A stretch of DNA of 64,000 nt from Undaria pinnatifida (GCA_012845835.1 JABAKD010000010.1:2413501-2477500), one strand, 5' to 3'; counted from the first letter of the stretch, positions 42,776-53,454 are shown. Made by a program: numbers and translations. The notes: generated from the sequence alone by a model not told the origin.

Positions 42776-43229
42776 CTAGAAGAGATGATCAATCAGCAAT
42801 CAGCAACAATAAGGAGCACGTCAAGTACGAAGCAACCCAAACTTATTCGTCAGCTACGTACCAACACACGACTGCTTTCACTTGACCGGCAAACGACCAC
42901 AGCAACGGAGTCAGGGACCACAGCAACAACAAAGCACGCCATCCTGCTGCCTACTTACCACCACCTTCGAGTGGCGCAGCTTAACAACAGGAGGAATTTG
43001 TATAATACAACCCTCGAGGCCCCGGGGACGCAGCCACTCGAAATGCTGCTGTGTGGCTTTTCCTGGCGCCGCAGTAATCGTAATCACTACTACCTCCTCC
43101 TCGTTTAGTCATGCGTGCGCTTCAGCAGTTAGTTAATCCATTTTTTCCCATTTATTCCTGCATAAAAATAAAGGCAACAAAGCTCACAACGGTGGTTATT
43201 TAACTCAAGGACCAACGCTAATATAAATA

Positions 43230-43580
43230 TATACAAAATCCTTATCTTTGGTGTCAGGTATTTGGTCAGGAGTTTTTTGTCTCGGCCGAAGTATGAGATT
43301 CGCGGAACTGGAATTCTCGGTCGAATATAGCTTCGTTCGAGCGCCGCCTTCGGGGGGCGGCTCCAACGCCCCTCGCTCTTTCGTGTCCGTTCCGCACATC
43401 GACGTGAACGCGGACGGATACCGAGCGAGACAAGCGAGAAGTTGCAAAAATACCGCATGTCGAGGAGGAATTTCGGGAATTTTGGTTGCATCTTGATGTC
43501 TGCAACGCCTAGATGATTTACAAAAGTGGCATCATTCCCAAACGGTACGTGATAATGTTTTGAATTTTGCGGTGGCATGT
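43230..43580 (-). repeat. Family E repeat, copy 1
   Basis: On the minus strand: CCGTTTGGGAATGATGCCAC, GTCTCGCTCGGTATCCGTCC, GCGTTGGAGCCGCCCCCCGA hairpin part, GAATTCCAGTTCCGCGAATC. A reading frame with RPRSRRCAERT, GRWSRPPKAALE and IRPRIPVPRI spans it. A second partial copy on the same strand is at 43635-43770. Confidence 0.85.
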
Positions 43581-44062
43581 GCAACTTAGTATTGTTTGGT
43601 CACAGATTGTGCACCAGGTGTTTGATTGCACGCGCCTGGATGATTTACAAAATTGGCATCATTTACAAACGGTACTTACTTGATAATGTTTCAAAACAAT
43701 AGGTACTTGATAATGTTTGGAATTTTGCGGTGGCAACTAATTATTGTTTGGTCACAGATTGTGCACCAGGCACTCGAGACGAGACGAAGCAAGGTTATTA
43801 GCCCCGTCCCGTCCGAGACCCAGAGCAGCGTAGGGCAGCAGCTGCCAGGGGTGTGAGACGAGGCATGCACGGCATGGGCTAGAAAACGTTGGCTGCAACA
43901 ACTGCCCGCCACAGTATAAACGCGCGGAAGCCGCCATGGGTCATGATTTGAGTTTTGCTTTACGTGCTGTTGGGGTAGCTTGAACGAACGCAGGCAAGGG
44001 GGGTTGACATAACAAAGGAGTAACTGACTGCTGTGCTCCAGCTAGCTACTGCTGTGGAGTGC
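43581..44062. other. Spacer with a partial family E copy
   Basis: 43635-43770 repeats the outer part of family E (GATGATTTACAAAATTGGCA and AATTTTGCGGTGGCA). The rest is unassigned. Confidence 0.6.
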
Positions 44063-44250
44063 TCTCATCAACTGAAACCAACCAACAGACACACATCTTG
44101 CCCGGGCTCGAGAGCAGGGGCGCCGGTCTGTCAAAGGGCTAATCCAGCCGTCGCAGTGATTCGTTGTTCATGGTGCCGCGCTGTAGGCTTCATACGTGCA
44201 GCGGTTGGTTGCGTGTGTGCTAATGAGCTGTCATGTGCTGTGTGCGTGCT

Positions 44251-44502
44251 GGCCATGTGGCTGAAGGCGTGGCTGCAAGACGACACATGATGCGTCCAGA
44301 AGAACGCGTGTTAATTATACCAGTAGTAGTAGATCGCTCTAATAACTCGGCTTTTTATATTATTGCGTTTGGTGCTGTTGGAGTGTTCATCATTTTGAGC
44401 GTGCTTGGTCTGCAGAAACAGATAGGCTCAAAACCGTTCCTTGGCGCGACCTTACGCAAAAACATTCAGCAGGAGGAGTTACTGTATGAGGAATGTGTAT
44501 AA
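44251..44502 (+). CDS. Small hypothetical ORF with a transmembrane-like segment, copy 1
   Basis: The conserved C-terminal part reads VVDRSNNSAFYIIAFGAVGV then FIILSVLGLQKQIG and QQEELLYEECV-stop. The FYII...LSVLGL stretch is a plausible membrane helix. The start is unclear. It may be an exon rather than a whole gene, or noncoding. Confidence 0.25.
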   Translation, partial: GHVAEGVAARRHMMRPEERVLIIPVVVDRSNNSAFYIIAFGAVGVFIILSVLGLQKQIGSKPFLGATLRKNIQQEELLYEECV

Positions 44503-44762
44503 CTTCGTCGGGTGAAAATGCACGTGAAAAAATTGCATCTGCCACAGTCTGAGTGCCCTCATCAACTGAAACCAAGCAACAGACAGACACACATCTTGCC
44601 CGGGCTCGAGAGCAGGGGCGCCGGTCTGTCAAAGGGCTAATCCAGCCATCGCGGGCGTTCGTTATTGGTGGTGCCGCGCTGTAGGCTTCATACGTGCAGC
44701 GGTTGGTTGCGTGTGTGCTGTTGGGCTGTCACGTGCTGTGTGCGCGCTGGCCATGTGGCGGC

Positions 44763-45014
44763 ATGTGCGTGGCTGCAAGACGACACATACATGATACGTC
44801 CAGAAGAACGCGTGTTATACCAGTAGTAGATCGCTCTAATAATTCGTCTTTTTATATTATCGCGTTCGGTGCTGTTGGAGTGTTCATCAGTTTGAGCGTG
44901 CTTGGTCTGCAGATACAGATAGGCTCAAACCGTTCCTTGGCGCGACGTCGCAAAAACATGCTGCAGGAGGAGTTACTGTATGAAGAATGTGTAGACTACA
45001 ACTTCGTCGGGTGA
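44763..45014 (+). CDS. Small hypothetical ORF with a transmembrane-like segment, copy 2
   Basis: Same frame as copy 1 despite indels: VVDRSNNSSFYIIAFGAVGV, FISLSVLGLQIQIG, LQEELLYEECVDYNFVG-stop. Copy 3 (about 45602-45702) keeps the same helix but stops at a TAG after VLGLQ. Confidence 0.25.
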   Translation: MCVAARRHIHDTSRRTRVIPVVDRSNNSSFYIIAFGAVGVFISLSVLGLQIQIGSNRSLARRRKNMLQEELLYEECVDYNFVG

Positions 45015-45712
45015 ATACGCACATGAAAAAACTACATCTGCTACAAACAGTGTAATAAGATATTAGTACAACAACGTCGGACAACCTACAAAAAGAAATA
45101 CCAGGTAAACAAATAACGCGTGAGCAATGGCGTGCTTTTCGTAGACGAATGTGCATACTACGACATCTGCGAAAGGTTTCCCACGGCCAGCAACGAAAGC
45201 GGGAATACAACTTTATTACGAAGCAAAATCAGACGGGCACCCTTCACAACAAACAAATAAAAAATCCCTAGACAACGTACATGACGCAAATGACCAGCCG
45301 AATTGCGACCGCGCAAAGAATTGCGATCTTAGAGTTAGTAAGGTTCGACCCAATAGGCCAAGACAGACACACATCTTGCCCGGGCTCGAGAGCAGGGGCG
45401 CCGGTCTGTCAAAGGGCTAATCCAGCCGTCGCGGTCATTTCTTATTCATGGTGCCGCGCTGTAGGCTTCATACGTGCAGCGGTTGGTTGCGTGTGTGCTG
45501 TTGGGCTGTCATGTGCTGTGTGCGTGCTGGCCATGTGGCTGAAGGTGTGACTGCAAGACGACACATACATGTGTCATGATACGTGAGGAAGAACGCGTGC
45601 TATACCAGTAGTAGTAGATCGCTCTAATAACTGGGCTTTTTATATTATTGCGTTTGGTGCTGTTGGAGTGTTCATCATTTTGAGCGTGCTTGGTCTACAA
45701 TAGGCTCAAACC

Positions 45713-46060
45713 TGATCTGTCATACGGATTAAGTTGTTTTGGGGCCTACCTTCCACAGAGTCGGCGGCTGTTAGTGATAGTGGTACGATTTCATACCGGT
45801 CTAGGATTATTTTTCTATATCCCCTTTAGGGCTCCTCTCTAAGTGGGTTCTTCGTACATTGTGCAAGTAAGCCCGGAGGACCCGTCGTGTATCTCACGCC
45901 GAGTCGGAGAGCTGTTTTGTACTATGGTACAATCAAATACTGATCTGTCATACGGATTAAGTTGTTTTGAGGCCTACCTTCCACAGCGTCGGGGGCTGTT
46001 AGTATTAGCGGTACGATTTCATACCGGTCTAGGATTATTTTGTTTGTCTTGTGTGAGGCT
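45713..46060 (+). repeat. Direct duplication, about 110-bp unit
   Basis: TGATCTGTCATACGGATTAA through CCGGTCTAGGATTATTTT at about 45711-45812 and 45941-46040, with few differences. A smaller doublet (GGATCGAGGGCATT) follows at 46133 and 46169. Confidence 0.9.
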
Positions 46061-46669
46061 TGATTATCCGCCTTTTTCCGTTTAGCTTGCCATTTCTCTG
46101 GTGTAAGTTCTCTGCGTTGAAAGTACCAATTGGATCGAGGGCATTTCTATATCCCCTTTATTATTTATTGGATCGAGGGCATTCCATGTCCCCTTTAGCG
46201 CCCCTCTCTAATTCTGCATAATTCGTTGTTAATTTTTGTATATCTTCACCAGTGCAAGTGCCGCGTACATTGAAGTATCTAATTGAGGGCATGCAGTGTC
46301 GTCTTTTTTAGTTCTTTTCTGTGAGTGAGTTCTTTGTATTATATTTTGTAAACAAACATGGTAAGTTCTTCGTCTACTGTGGGAGTAAACACCGAGGGGT
46401 TTTCGAAGGCACAATCAACGGCGCCTTCCTTTTTCTCTTCCGCAAATTAAACATTTTCAACCATTCATTCCGTCCGATATCATTTTTATTGATGACATCT
46501 CCTCTTTCCTTTCGCCTCGAAGCCTCGAAGCCAAGCAGGTTCTCAAATTGTCCTTACGGCATTTCTGGCCTACTTTTACTTGGCGACGGTTTTAATAACA
46601 ATGTTTCGCATATGCTTGCTTCCTTCGTTTATATATTTTCCTTCCATCAAAGTGAACCTTTAGAACCTC
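46061..46669. other. Unassigned spacer
   Basis: The GATCGAGGGCATT doublet only; no gene supported. Confidence 0.45.
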
Positions 46670-46955
46670 ATGTTCGTATTAAACTCTTGGCATTACTTTA
46701 AGCTTCAATTTTTGTACTACTACAACTTATTTCGTCGAGTGCTACCCTTCCTCACCCAAAGAATGGGCGCCATGGAATGTCAAATTATGATCTTTAGAAC
46801 CTCATATTCGTATTAAACTCTCGGCATTACTTTAAACTTCCAATAATGTCGAATCGAACAGCTACAACTTTTTCCCCTTTTTTTCCTCGTCCGAGTGCCG
46901 CCCTGCCCTACCCGAAGCATGGGCGCCGGCGAATGCCGGCGCCCATGCGGAGCCC
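46670..46955 (-). repeat. Family D hairpin repeat, copy 2 with a partial extra copy
   Basis: Arms GCATGGGCGCCGGC (46917-46930) and complement (46935-46948) around GAAT. The side arm with CGTATTAAACTCTCGGCATT lies to the left. A diverged half copy (GTATTAAACTCTTGGCATTA) is at about 46676-46770. Confidence 0.85.
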
Positions 46956-46959
46956 TTGT

Positions 46960-47215
46960 TGATAGCAATAATATTCGAGTGTAACCCCACTAGACCATCG
47001 GGGCGAGCGGCTCTATATCACTCACTGCCCCCCGGTGGCGTATCAGGTTATATCCTCGAGCCTGGTACAGGTATAGATCAGCTTCATGAGTTCGAATCCC
47101 CCCGAGTGCGTACTCGTATGATTTTTGGTTTTGTTGTACACTAATTGACTTGCGGATAGCGCGAGAGCGTGATTTAGCCACTCTCGATGAAAAATCGACG
47201 ATCAGTGCAACTGGT
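46960..47215 (+). mobile_element. SINE B head plus SINE A, third copy of the junction
   Basis: The same head-to-head junction as at 41.6 and 42.4 kb: GTGTAACCCCACTAGACCAT, then GGTGGCGTATCAGGTTATAT, GAGTTCGAATCCCCCCGAGT, ACTTGCGGATAGCGCGAGAG. The body breaks off at about 47210 where family E begins. Confidence 0.82.
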
Positions 47216-47985
47216 ATTATAACACGCGCTCAAGCCCTGCAGACGTCAAGCAAAACACCCGCTCGAGAGAATACCACCGCAAAATTAAAAACCTTAGCAA
47301 CTACCTACCGTTTGAAAATGATGCCAATTTTAGAAATTATCCAGACGCTGGAGACGTTAAGATGCAACCGAAGTTGCAAGATTACCTCCTCAAAATACAA
47401 TATTTTTGCAACTTTTCCCTCGTCTCGCTCAGCATCCATCCGCGTTCACGTCGAGGTGCCCAACGGAGAAGGAAGGGCGAAGGGCGTTGGAGCCGCCCCC
47501 CGAAGACTTTTGCCCGTTGGAACCGCCCCCCGAAGACTTTTGCGTGTTTCATTCGTTCAAGCTCTGCAGACGTCAAGCAAAACAAACAAACGCTCAAGCC
47601 CTGCAGACGTTCAGCTAAGCAAAAGCTCAAGAGTACGCCACCGCAAAATTCAAAACATTACAAAAGCAACTAACTACCGTTTAGAAATGATGCCAATTTT
47701 GTCAATCATCCAGGCGCTGCAGAAGTGAAGATACAACCAAAATCTCCGGAATTCCTCCTCGACATGCGGGATTTTTGCAACTTCTCGCTTGTCTCGCTCG
47801 GCATCCGTCCGCGTTCACGTCGATGTGCGGAACGGACACGGCAGGGCAAGGGGCGTTGGAGCAGCCCCCCGAAGCCGGTGCTCGAAGCTATTTGACCGAG
47901 AATTCCACTTCCGCGAATCGCATACTTATGCCAAGACGAAAAAAAACTCCTGGCCGAATCCCCGAAACCAAGAATGATTTTATAT
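47216..47985 (+). repeat. Family E repeats, two copies in tandem
   Basis: Copy about 47280-47540 (with a 27-bp doublet of GAACCGCCCCCCGAAGACTT at 47490-47545) and copy about 47635-47985 (GTCTCGCTCGGCATCCGTCC, GAATTCCACTTCCGCGAATC). Confidence 0.85.
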
Positions 47986-47991
47986 ATCTAC

Positions 47992-48145
47992 AAGGGCTCC
48001 GCATGGGCGTCGGCATTCGCCGGCGCCCATGCTTCGGGTAGGGCAGGGAAGCACTTCGATAACTTAAGGTGTAGCTGTCCGATTTGGCATACATTGAACT
48101 TTAAAGTAATGCCAAGAGTTTAATACGAACATGGGATTCTGAAAG
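47992..48145 (+). repeat. Family D hairpin repeat, copy 3
   Basis: Arms 48001-48014 and 48019-48032 (one mismatch), then TTCGGGTAGGGCAGGG and the side arm AATGCCAAGAGTTTAATACG. It is inverted relative to copy 2, so 46.7-48.1 kb is bracketed by an inverted pair of about 150 bp. Confidence 0.87.
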
Positions 48146-48819
48146 TCATGCTTTGACAAAAGAAAAAACGTAATATTATACAACAAAGAAGGCAAGGATA
48201 GGCGAAACAAAATGTTAAATGCGCCGTCAAGTAAAAGTTGGCGTCTATCAAACAAAAATACCGAAAAGAGTATTATTGAGAACCTGCGTCGCCTCTTCTA
48301 GGCGAAGCGAAAGAGGCCTTGGCATTAATGAAGAGACTGCACTGCTGTCCCCGTGGCAATGGAGGTTCGAAGTCGACAGGATGCAAAGTCGGTTTTCATC
48401 AAACGTCGACATGAGGACATGTCAGCCGGTGAGGTTTTGGAGGAAGATTGCTTTGTTTGTTACGTGAAGGCTGTCGCATTGATTGGTCTGCGTGGTCGCG
48501 GGCGAGGAGGAAAACGTAGAAGAGGAGGGCGATCTCTCGTTGAGGCGGCGTTCTCTAAGATTGGTGCGGGGGTGGCTTTGCTCGTACGGGAGGTTGGCGT
48601 AGCGCTTCTTCTCTGTTTTTTCTCGGGAAGGCGGGATATGTGTGTCTGCTGTCTTTTCTTCGTGGGGGCTTTCACGTTGTCGAAATTGGACGCGTCCCCT
48701 CAATGCATAATATCCGGAGTGTCTCTACCATGACGACTGCTGATAGTGCCGTGCGTATTTCCTAGAGACTGACATATTATTTACTGGTAGTAATAATAAT
48801 ATACCTTTGCAACATTTTT
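48146..48819. other. Unassigned stretch
   Basis: An open frame at 48353-48733 (+) begins MAMEVRSRQDAKSVFIKRRH and is Arg/Gly-rich in the middle; there is no domain and no splice support. Confidence 0.4.
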
Positions 48820-49165
48820 TTTTCTTCATCCCATTTATTATCCCCGCACCACTCTCGCGCTCCCTCCCAGTAGTAACTCAGATCCGGGGTCAATAGCGGG
48901 CCCTCCTCCTCCCTCCCCACTTCGGCACGTGCTTTCATTTTTACCGCGAGGAGAATCCAGCATTTTCTTCCCTCGTCGACTCGCGTCGAACCAACCCACG
49001 CTGCTAGGCGCTCTCAGCAGTTGATCCCTGTTTTTTTTTTTTGCATTTTTGCAAACAAAGTCAAATCTCATCGTGGTGGGTGTCGAACTCAAGGACAACC
49101 AAACGTTAGTAGTATTCGAGGGTAAAACCACTATTATTAATAGACCACCGGGGCGGCCGGCTGAC
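48820..49165 (-). mobile_element. SINE family B, copy 8 (full length)
   Basis: Minus strand: GCCGGCCGCCCCGGTGGTCT head, GAGTTCGACACCCACCACGA B-box region, GCCTAGCAGCGTGGGTTGG, TTCGACGCGAGTCGACGAGG, TGACCCCGGATCTGAG, and end GGATAATAAATGGGATGAAG. Confidence 0.84.
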
Positions 49166-50529
49166 AAATGATTTAAAAAAAACAGGACCTTTGCATAGAG
49201 ATTACATTCCCTCCCCCATATTGTATGATATTACGATGGTTGACGCGATATGTATAGAATAAAGCGCCAAATACCTAAGTATCAGCGTACGCGGAGTTTT
49301 AGATATCATGAATAACGAACGACCGCGACGGCAGAGCACGGCAAAGCATAGCGCGTCGCTCTGCTGAGCTAGCAGTGCGCTGCTGAGCTGAGCCGCAGGG
49401 CATCGCAGGGCACTGCACGGCGCTTCGTTGCTGTAAGCTATAGCGCTGCGATGGGGTGCTGGGCGGTGTCGAGCTGATGAGCCACGCCCAGATCTCAGCC
49501 GCTGAAGCTTCGTCAAGTGCAAAACAAATGGTTCGAATCAAAGAAAAGCTAAAGCTGGACCATTCCGCAACTAATGCACAGGCGGCAAATTAGCGGCAGT
49601 AGAAAGTTCAACTTCCTAGACAAAAAGGAAGAAAAAACCGCGAAAAAGTTCAAAATCGTGTTGGCAGAAAAACCAAGTTTGCAGGAAGCAGCTGAAAGGT
49701 CAAGAAACAGGCAATGTTTCAGTTGTTGTTGTTATTGTCGTTCTCACATTAACTCGCATAATCAAGTCCGTGGTCACAGGACAGGCTCCAGTCACTCTGG
49801 AGCTGAGGAATACCCTACCTAGGGGAAAAACACAAAGAAACTAAAGGTGGTGCACGCATATATCACAGCTGACGCAATTCATACCTCCACCAGAAACATA
49901 TAAAAGTGAAATCGGGAGTCAGTCTACGATGTGCCAGGTCCATACCGGTGCATACGTCTCATTACTCGCGCCTGGAAAAACCGACTATACCGCTTGCCAA
50001 CCAAGAAAGACTACCACGTATATATCACACGTGGTATCTATCACTACGCATGCGCACAACAGACGCAAGTCAATTGGAAAAAAGGAACAAAGAAGAGAAA
50101 GGAAAGGAAATGGGTGCATGGGGCCAAGAAAAAGAAAAGGTAAATAAATTTTGGGGGGTCTACTGGCGAGTCTTGCCACCAGTACGATGCCACGTGGTTT
50201 TTCGACGATCTACAGCAGTACTACGAACGACTTCCGATACACCCACCGAAGCACGGACTACCGGCGAATTACGCGATCGACAGCTGGCCGTGGTTGTCAC
50301 GTGTCTCTGTGTTGGGGGCCCCTGTGCGCTGCCTCTTCTTGTTGGCTCTTGCTTGGGTAAAACATGCGGTGTGCTCGATGGTCTCACGGCACCAGAATCA
50401 GAACGTCCGCTCGTACGACGTATCATTCTTACAGGAAATAAATGTAATACCTGGTATTTTTTTCTCCATCAATATGAACATAAAACGGTTGTTATATATT
50501 GGACAGAGTGATGCGTGTACTACTAAATA
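49166..50529. other. Gene-poor stretch
   Basis: 49320-49450 is a low-complexity patch of CGGCA/GCTGAG words. A short SINE A echo (TCCGTGGTCACAGGA) is at 49767-49781. The open frame at 49906-50511 has no domain. Confidence 0.45.
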
Positions 50530-51187
50530 AACTTGCCAACGGCACTCGTACTGCACTTTGAGCTATCTGCTGTGGTTCTGGTTGCTACTAGTTGCTGCTG
50601 TATGTGCTAGAAGTTTCGCCCTTCGGCTACTGCTGCTGCACCTGATGTTATGTGTTTGCCAATGTTGTCAGTTGGCGTTCATGCTCGTCGTACATACTGC
50701 TGTTCTCACCCAGTACGTACGCGTTTCCTCGTACCTCGACGGCACGACGACGAGCTCAAAACAGAAGGGAGGTGACATGAAATGGCATGGACAATGGCCA
50801 CATAGAAGCGAGCACAGCGGGATAGTTCGCTGCGAATCAACCGCACTCGTTCATGCCTACAGCAGAGGCTGCCTGGAGTGTCAGCGGCCGTGCTAAAGCC
50901 AAGGCCAAAGGCCGAAGAGACGGCTCTTCTGCCTGCTTGGTTTTGTCTCGAGATGCTGTTATATATAGACTATTGGACAGAGTGATGCGTGTACGACTAA
51001 ACTTGCCAACTGCACTCGTACTGCACTTTGAGCTATCTGCTGTGGTTCTGGTTGCTACTAGTTGCTGCAGTATGTGCTAGAAGTTTCGCCCTTCGACTAC
51101 TGCTGCTGCACCTGATGTTGTGTGTTTGCCAATGCCGTCAGTTGGCGTTCATGCTCGTCGTACATACTGCTGTTCTCACCCGGTACG
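50508..51187 (+). repeat. Direct duplication, about 210-bp unit, two copies
   Basis: TTGGACAGAGTGATGCGTGT through CATACTGCTGTTCTCACCC at 50500-50712 and 50970-51182, nearly identical. Both copies read open through a Leu-rich, membrane-like stretch (LWFWLLLVAAVCARSFALRL). The second joins family E at 51187. Confidence 0.92.
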
Positions 51188-51500
51188 CAAAATTCCAAAC
51201 ATTATCACGTACCGTTTGGAAATGATGCCAATTTTGTAAATCATTCAGGCGTTGCAGCCATTAAGATTCAACAATTTTTCCAAAATTCCTCCTCGACACT
51301 CGCTCGTCTCGCTCGGCACCCGTCCGCGTTCACGTCGATGTGCGGAACGGACACGGCAGGGCGAGGGGCGTTGGAGCCGCCCCCCGAAGGCGGCGCTCGA
51401 ACCAAGCCATATTCGACCGAGAATTCCAGTTCCGCGAATCGCATACTTAGGCCGAGACAAAAAACTCCTGACCAAAGTCCATGACACCAAGGAATGGCTC
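51187..51500 (+). repeat. Family E repeat, copy 5
   Basis: CCGTTTGGAAATGATGCCAA, GCTCGGCACCCGTCCGCGTT, GCGTTGGAGCCGCCCCCCGA, GAATTCCAGTTCCGCGAATC. The same RPRSRRCAERT...GRWSRPPKAALE frame as copy 1 is open. Confidence 0.87.
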
Positions 51501-51625
51501 GATATTCAAGGAATGATTTTACATATATTTAATATATTTAATATATATTTATGTATATATATCGTATTGATTTTGGTAGTCTGTGCTGTTGTGCTATGTT
51601 TTTCATTTTTTGTCGTCGTGCTTCC

Positions 51626-52010
51626 TGTCTAGGAAATTAGTGGGGTACTAGTCCGTTTGACCACTTACTTGCAAAAGGTTAACCAATAGCTTGCCCAAAC
51701 TAAGTCTTACAACACTCTCTCCCTCTGAAATGGCGGGATTGCAGGTCGACCGGATATACCGGCGGACGTGTCAATATCCAAGCGGTTTCATTTCCTGAGG
51801 ATACCGGAAAGAATAGAGTATTTTTCAAGTTCGATCATGGGAAAAGTCTGAAAAAGTATATTTTGGTGGATGGTGGAATTCGAACCCACGACCCAAAAAA
51901 AACATGGTCCTGCCGGCGACGCCATTTGTTAAGCAATTAGTGAGGTATTAGTCCGTTCGACCACTTGCAAAACGTTAACCAATGGCGTACCCAAACTAAG
52001 CCTTACAACA
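51626..52010 (-). mobile_element. TRIM element, copy 3
   Basis: LTRs 51927-52010 (5', 84 bp) and 51626-51714 (3', 89 bp) on the minus strand; target duplication TTCC (51622-51625, 52011-52014). The tRNA-like segment next to the 5' LTR reads TGGCGTCGCCGGCAGGACCA with the B-box-like GGGTTCGAATTCC. The purine tract before the 3' LTR is AGAGGGAGAGAG. Confidence 0.9.
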
Positions 52011-52117
52011 TTCCCTCTTTCTTTCCAATTTATTTTTCTTTTCTGTTTATTCTTCCTTTCTTTTTTTACCGCGAACAGTCTGCGGCCTGGTGTGATGGGT
52101 TGCATATTTCGAAGTAC

Positions 52118-52290
52118 ATATATATATTATAAAAATTAAAATACACTTCAGCTGTGAGATCGAATATTTTGTCGAAACTCATATTATTTGCAAGCTGTGT
52201 GTGATACTTTGATCGCGCGTATTACGGGTTGTGTGTCCTCATTAAGGATATAGGTCGGCGACTCCCTTTGCAACTACTGTATATATGCAT
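52118..52290 (+). repeat. Family F repeat between two TRIMs
   Basis: TATAAAAATTAAAATACACT, TCAGCTGTGAGATCGAA, GATCGCGCGTATTACGGGTT, AGGTCGGCGACTCCC. Confidence 0.8.
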
Positions 52291-52354
52291 ACTTCGTTTT
52301 TTATTTAAGTTTTAGCTTTTGACCGCCACGTGCTCATCATTGCAATAGGCATTG

Positions 52355-52732
52355 TGTTAAGGAAATTAGTGAGGTATTCGTCCGTTTGACCACTTGCAAA
52401 AGGTTAACCAATAGCTTACCCAAACTAAGCCTTATAACACTTTCCCCCCCTGAAACGGCGGGATAGCAGGTCGGCCGGATATACGGCGGACCAGGTCTGT
52501 CTATATCCAAGTCGTTTCATTTCCTGGGCATACCGGGGAGAGTATTTTTCAAGTTCGACATGGGGAAAGTCTGAAAAAGTTTATTTTGGTGGATGTGGGG
52601 CTTGCACCCACGACCCAAAAAACTCACGGTCTGTCGACGACGCCATTTGTTAAGGTTATTAGTGGGGTGTTAGTCCGTCTGATCACTTGCAAAAGGTTAA
52701 CCAATAGCTTGCCCAAACTAAGCCTTATAACA
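52355..52732 (-). mobile_element. TRIM element, copy 2
   Basis: LTRs 52648-52732 (5') and 52355-52439 (3'), both 85 bp, ends TG...CA; target duplication ATTG (52351-52354, 52733-52736). The purine tract AGGGGGGGAAAG abuts the 3' LTR. tRNA-like segment TGGCGTCGTCGACAGACCGT two bases inside the 5' LTR. Total 378 bp. Confidence 0.92.
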
Positions 52733-52967
52733 ATTGCATGCATGGCCAACAAAGTTCGCAGCTGGACGTGGTTATTATTAGTATAATAATTTTATAAATC
52801 GCCTCGCTTGCTGTATTTGCAATGTGTAACTACTGCATACAGTAGTATCTCTGTCTCGTGTAGTTTGTGAACACCACCCTGTTTCCCTCTTGATTTCTTC
52901 AACAGAGGCTTCCCTACTCCCCCCATCCCCCTTTCGGCTTTGTGCGCCATGCATACATATAACATAA

Positions 52968-53265
52968 GCCGGTCGCCCCGGTGGCGTATCAGGTTATCCT
53001 CGAGCCTGGTATAGGTCAGTTTCGTGAGTTCGAGCCCCGCCGAGTGCATACTCGTATAAATTCGTTGGGACTTTTTCTTGTGCACAATTGACTTGCGGAA
53101 AGCGCGAGAGCGTGAGTTAGCAACACTCGATGAAAAGTCGACGAGCAGTGGGATTGCTGAACCCTATGCGCGATAAAAACTGAAGGCAAGAACCGGGGGG
53201 GAGAAGGGACGACATCTGTGACCACGGCTTGTCCAGAAGCTGGAAAGTAAAGTGTGAGTGAAAAG
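52968..53265 (+). mobile_element. SINE family A, full-length copy
   Basis: GCCGGTCGCCCCGGTGGCGT head with A box TGGCGTATCAGG, B box GAGTTCGAGCCCCGCC, ACTTGCGGAAAGCGCGAGAG, CCTATGCGCGATAAAAACTG, GGGACGACATCTGTGACCAC, AAAGTGTGAGTG, A-rich tail. Confidence 0.88.
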
Positions 53266-53454
53266 AAAAAAAAAATAACATACTAATATTATACCAGGTA
53301 GATGTATGTTTAATGATAGTTTTTTATTTAGTCTTCTTTGATTTCGCCTACTATGTTTTTGCTTTTGTATAACCATAACAACATGATATAAAATAAATAA
53401 TATATACATATATATTTATGATATACTACAGGAGTACATTTTGTTTTAGGATGC

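Larger units (their letters stand above)
41470..43225 (+). repeat. 821-bp tandem duplication of a SINE B/SINE A junction, about 2.1 copies
   Basis: The marker AAAGCTCACAACGGTG recurs at 41535, 42355 and 43178, giving steps of about 820 and 823. Each unit has the B head (minus), the A element (plus) and a unique tail with CAACGGAGTCAGGGACCACA and CCTACTTACCACCACCTTCG. Units differ by scattered substitutions and small indels. Confidence 0.93.
44063..45712 (+). repeat. 0.49-kb direct duplication, three copies
   Basis: Copies start at 44063, 44552 and about 45354. Shared words: CTTGCCCGGGCTCGAGAGCA, GGGCGCCGGTCTGTCAAAGG, GCCGCGCTGTAGGCTTCATA, and an FYIIAFGAVGVF-coding part. Copies 1 and 2 are adjacent; 3 is about 310 bp further on. 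Confidence 0.94.

Noticed and set aside
51626-52732. One larger element bounded by the outermost TRIM repeats
   Set aside because: The two TRIMs have different target duplications (TTCC and ATTG), so they are separate insertions with a family F repeat between them.
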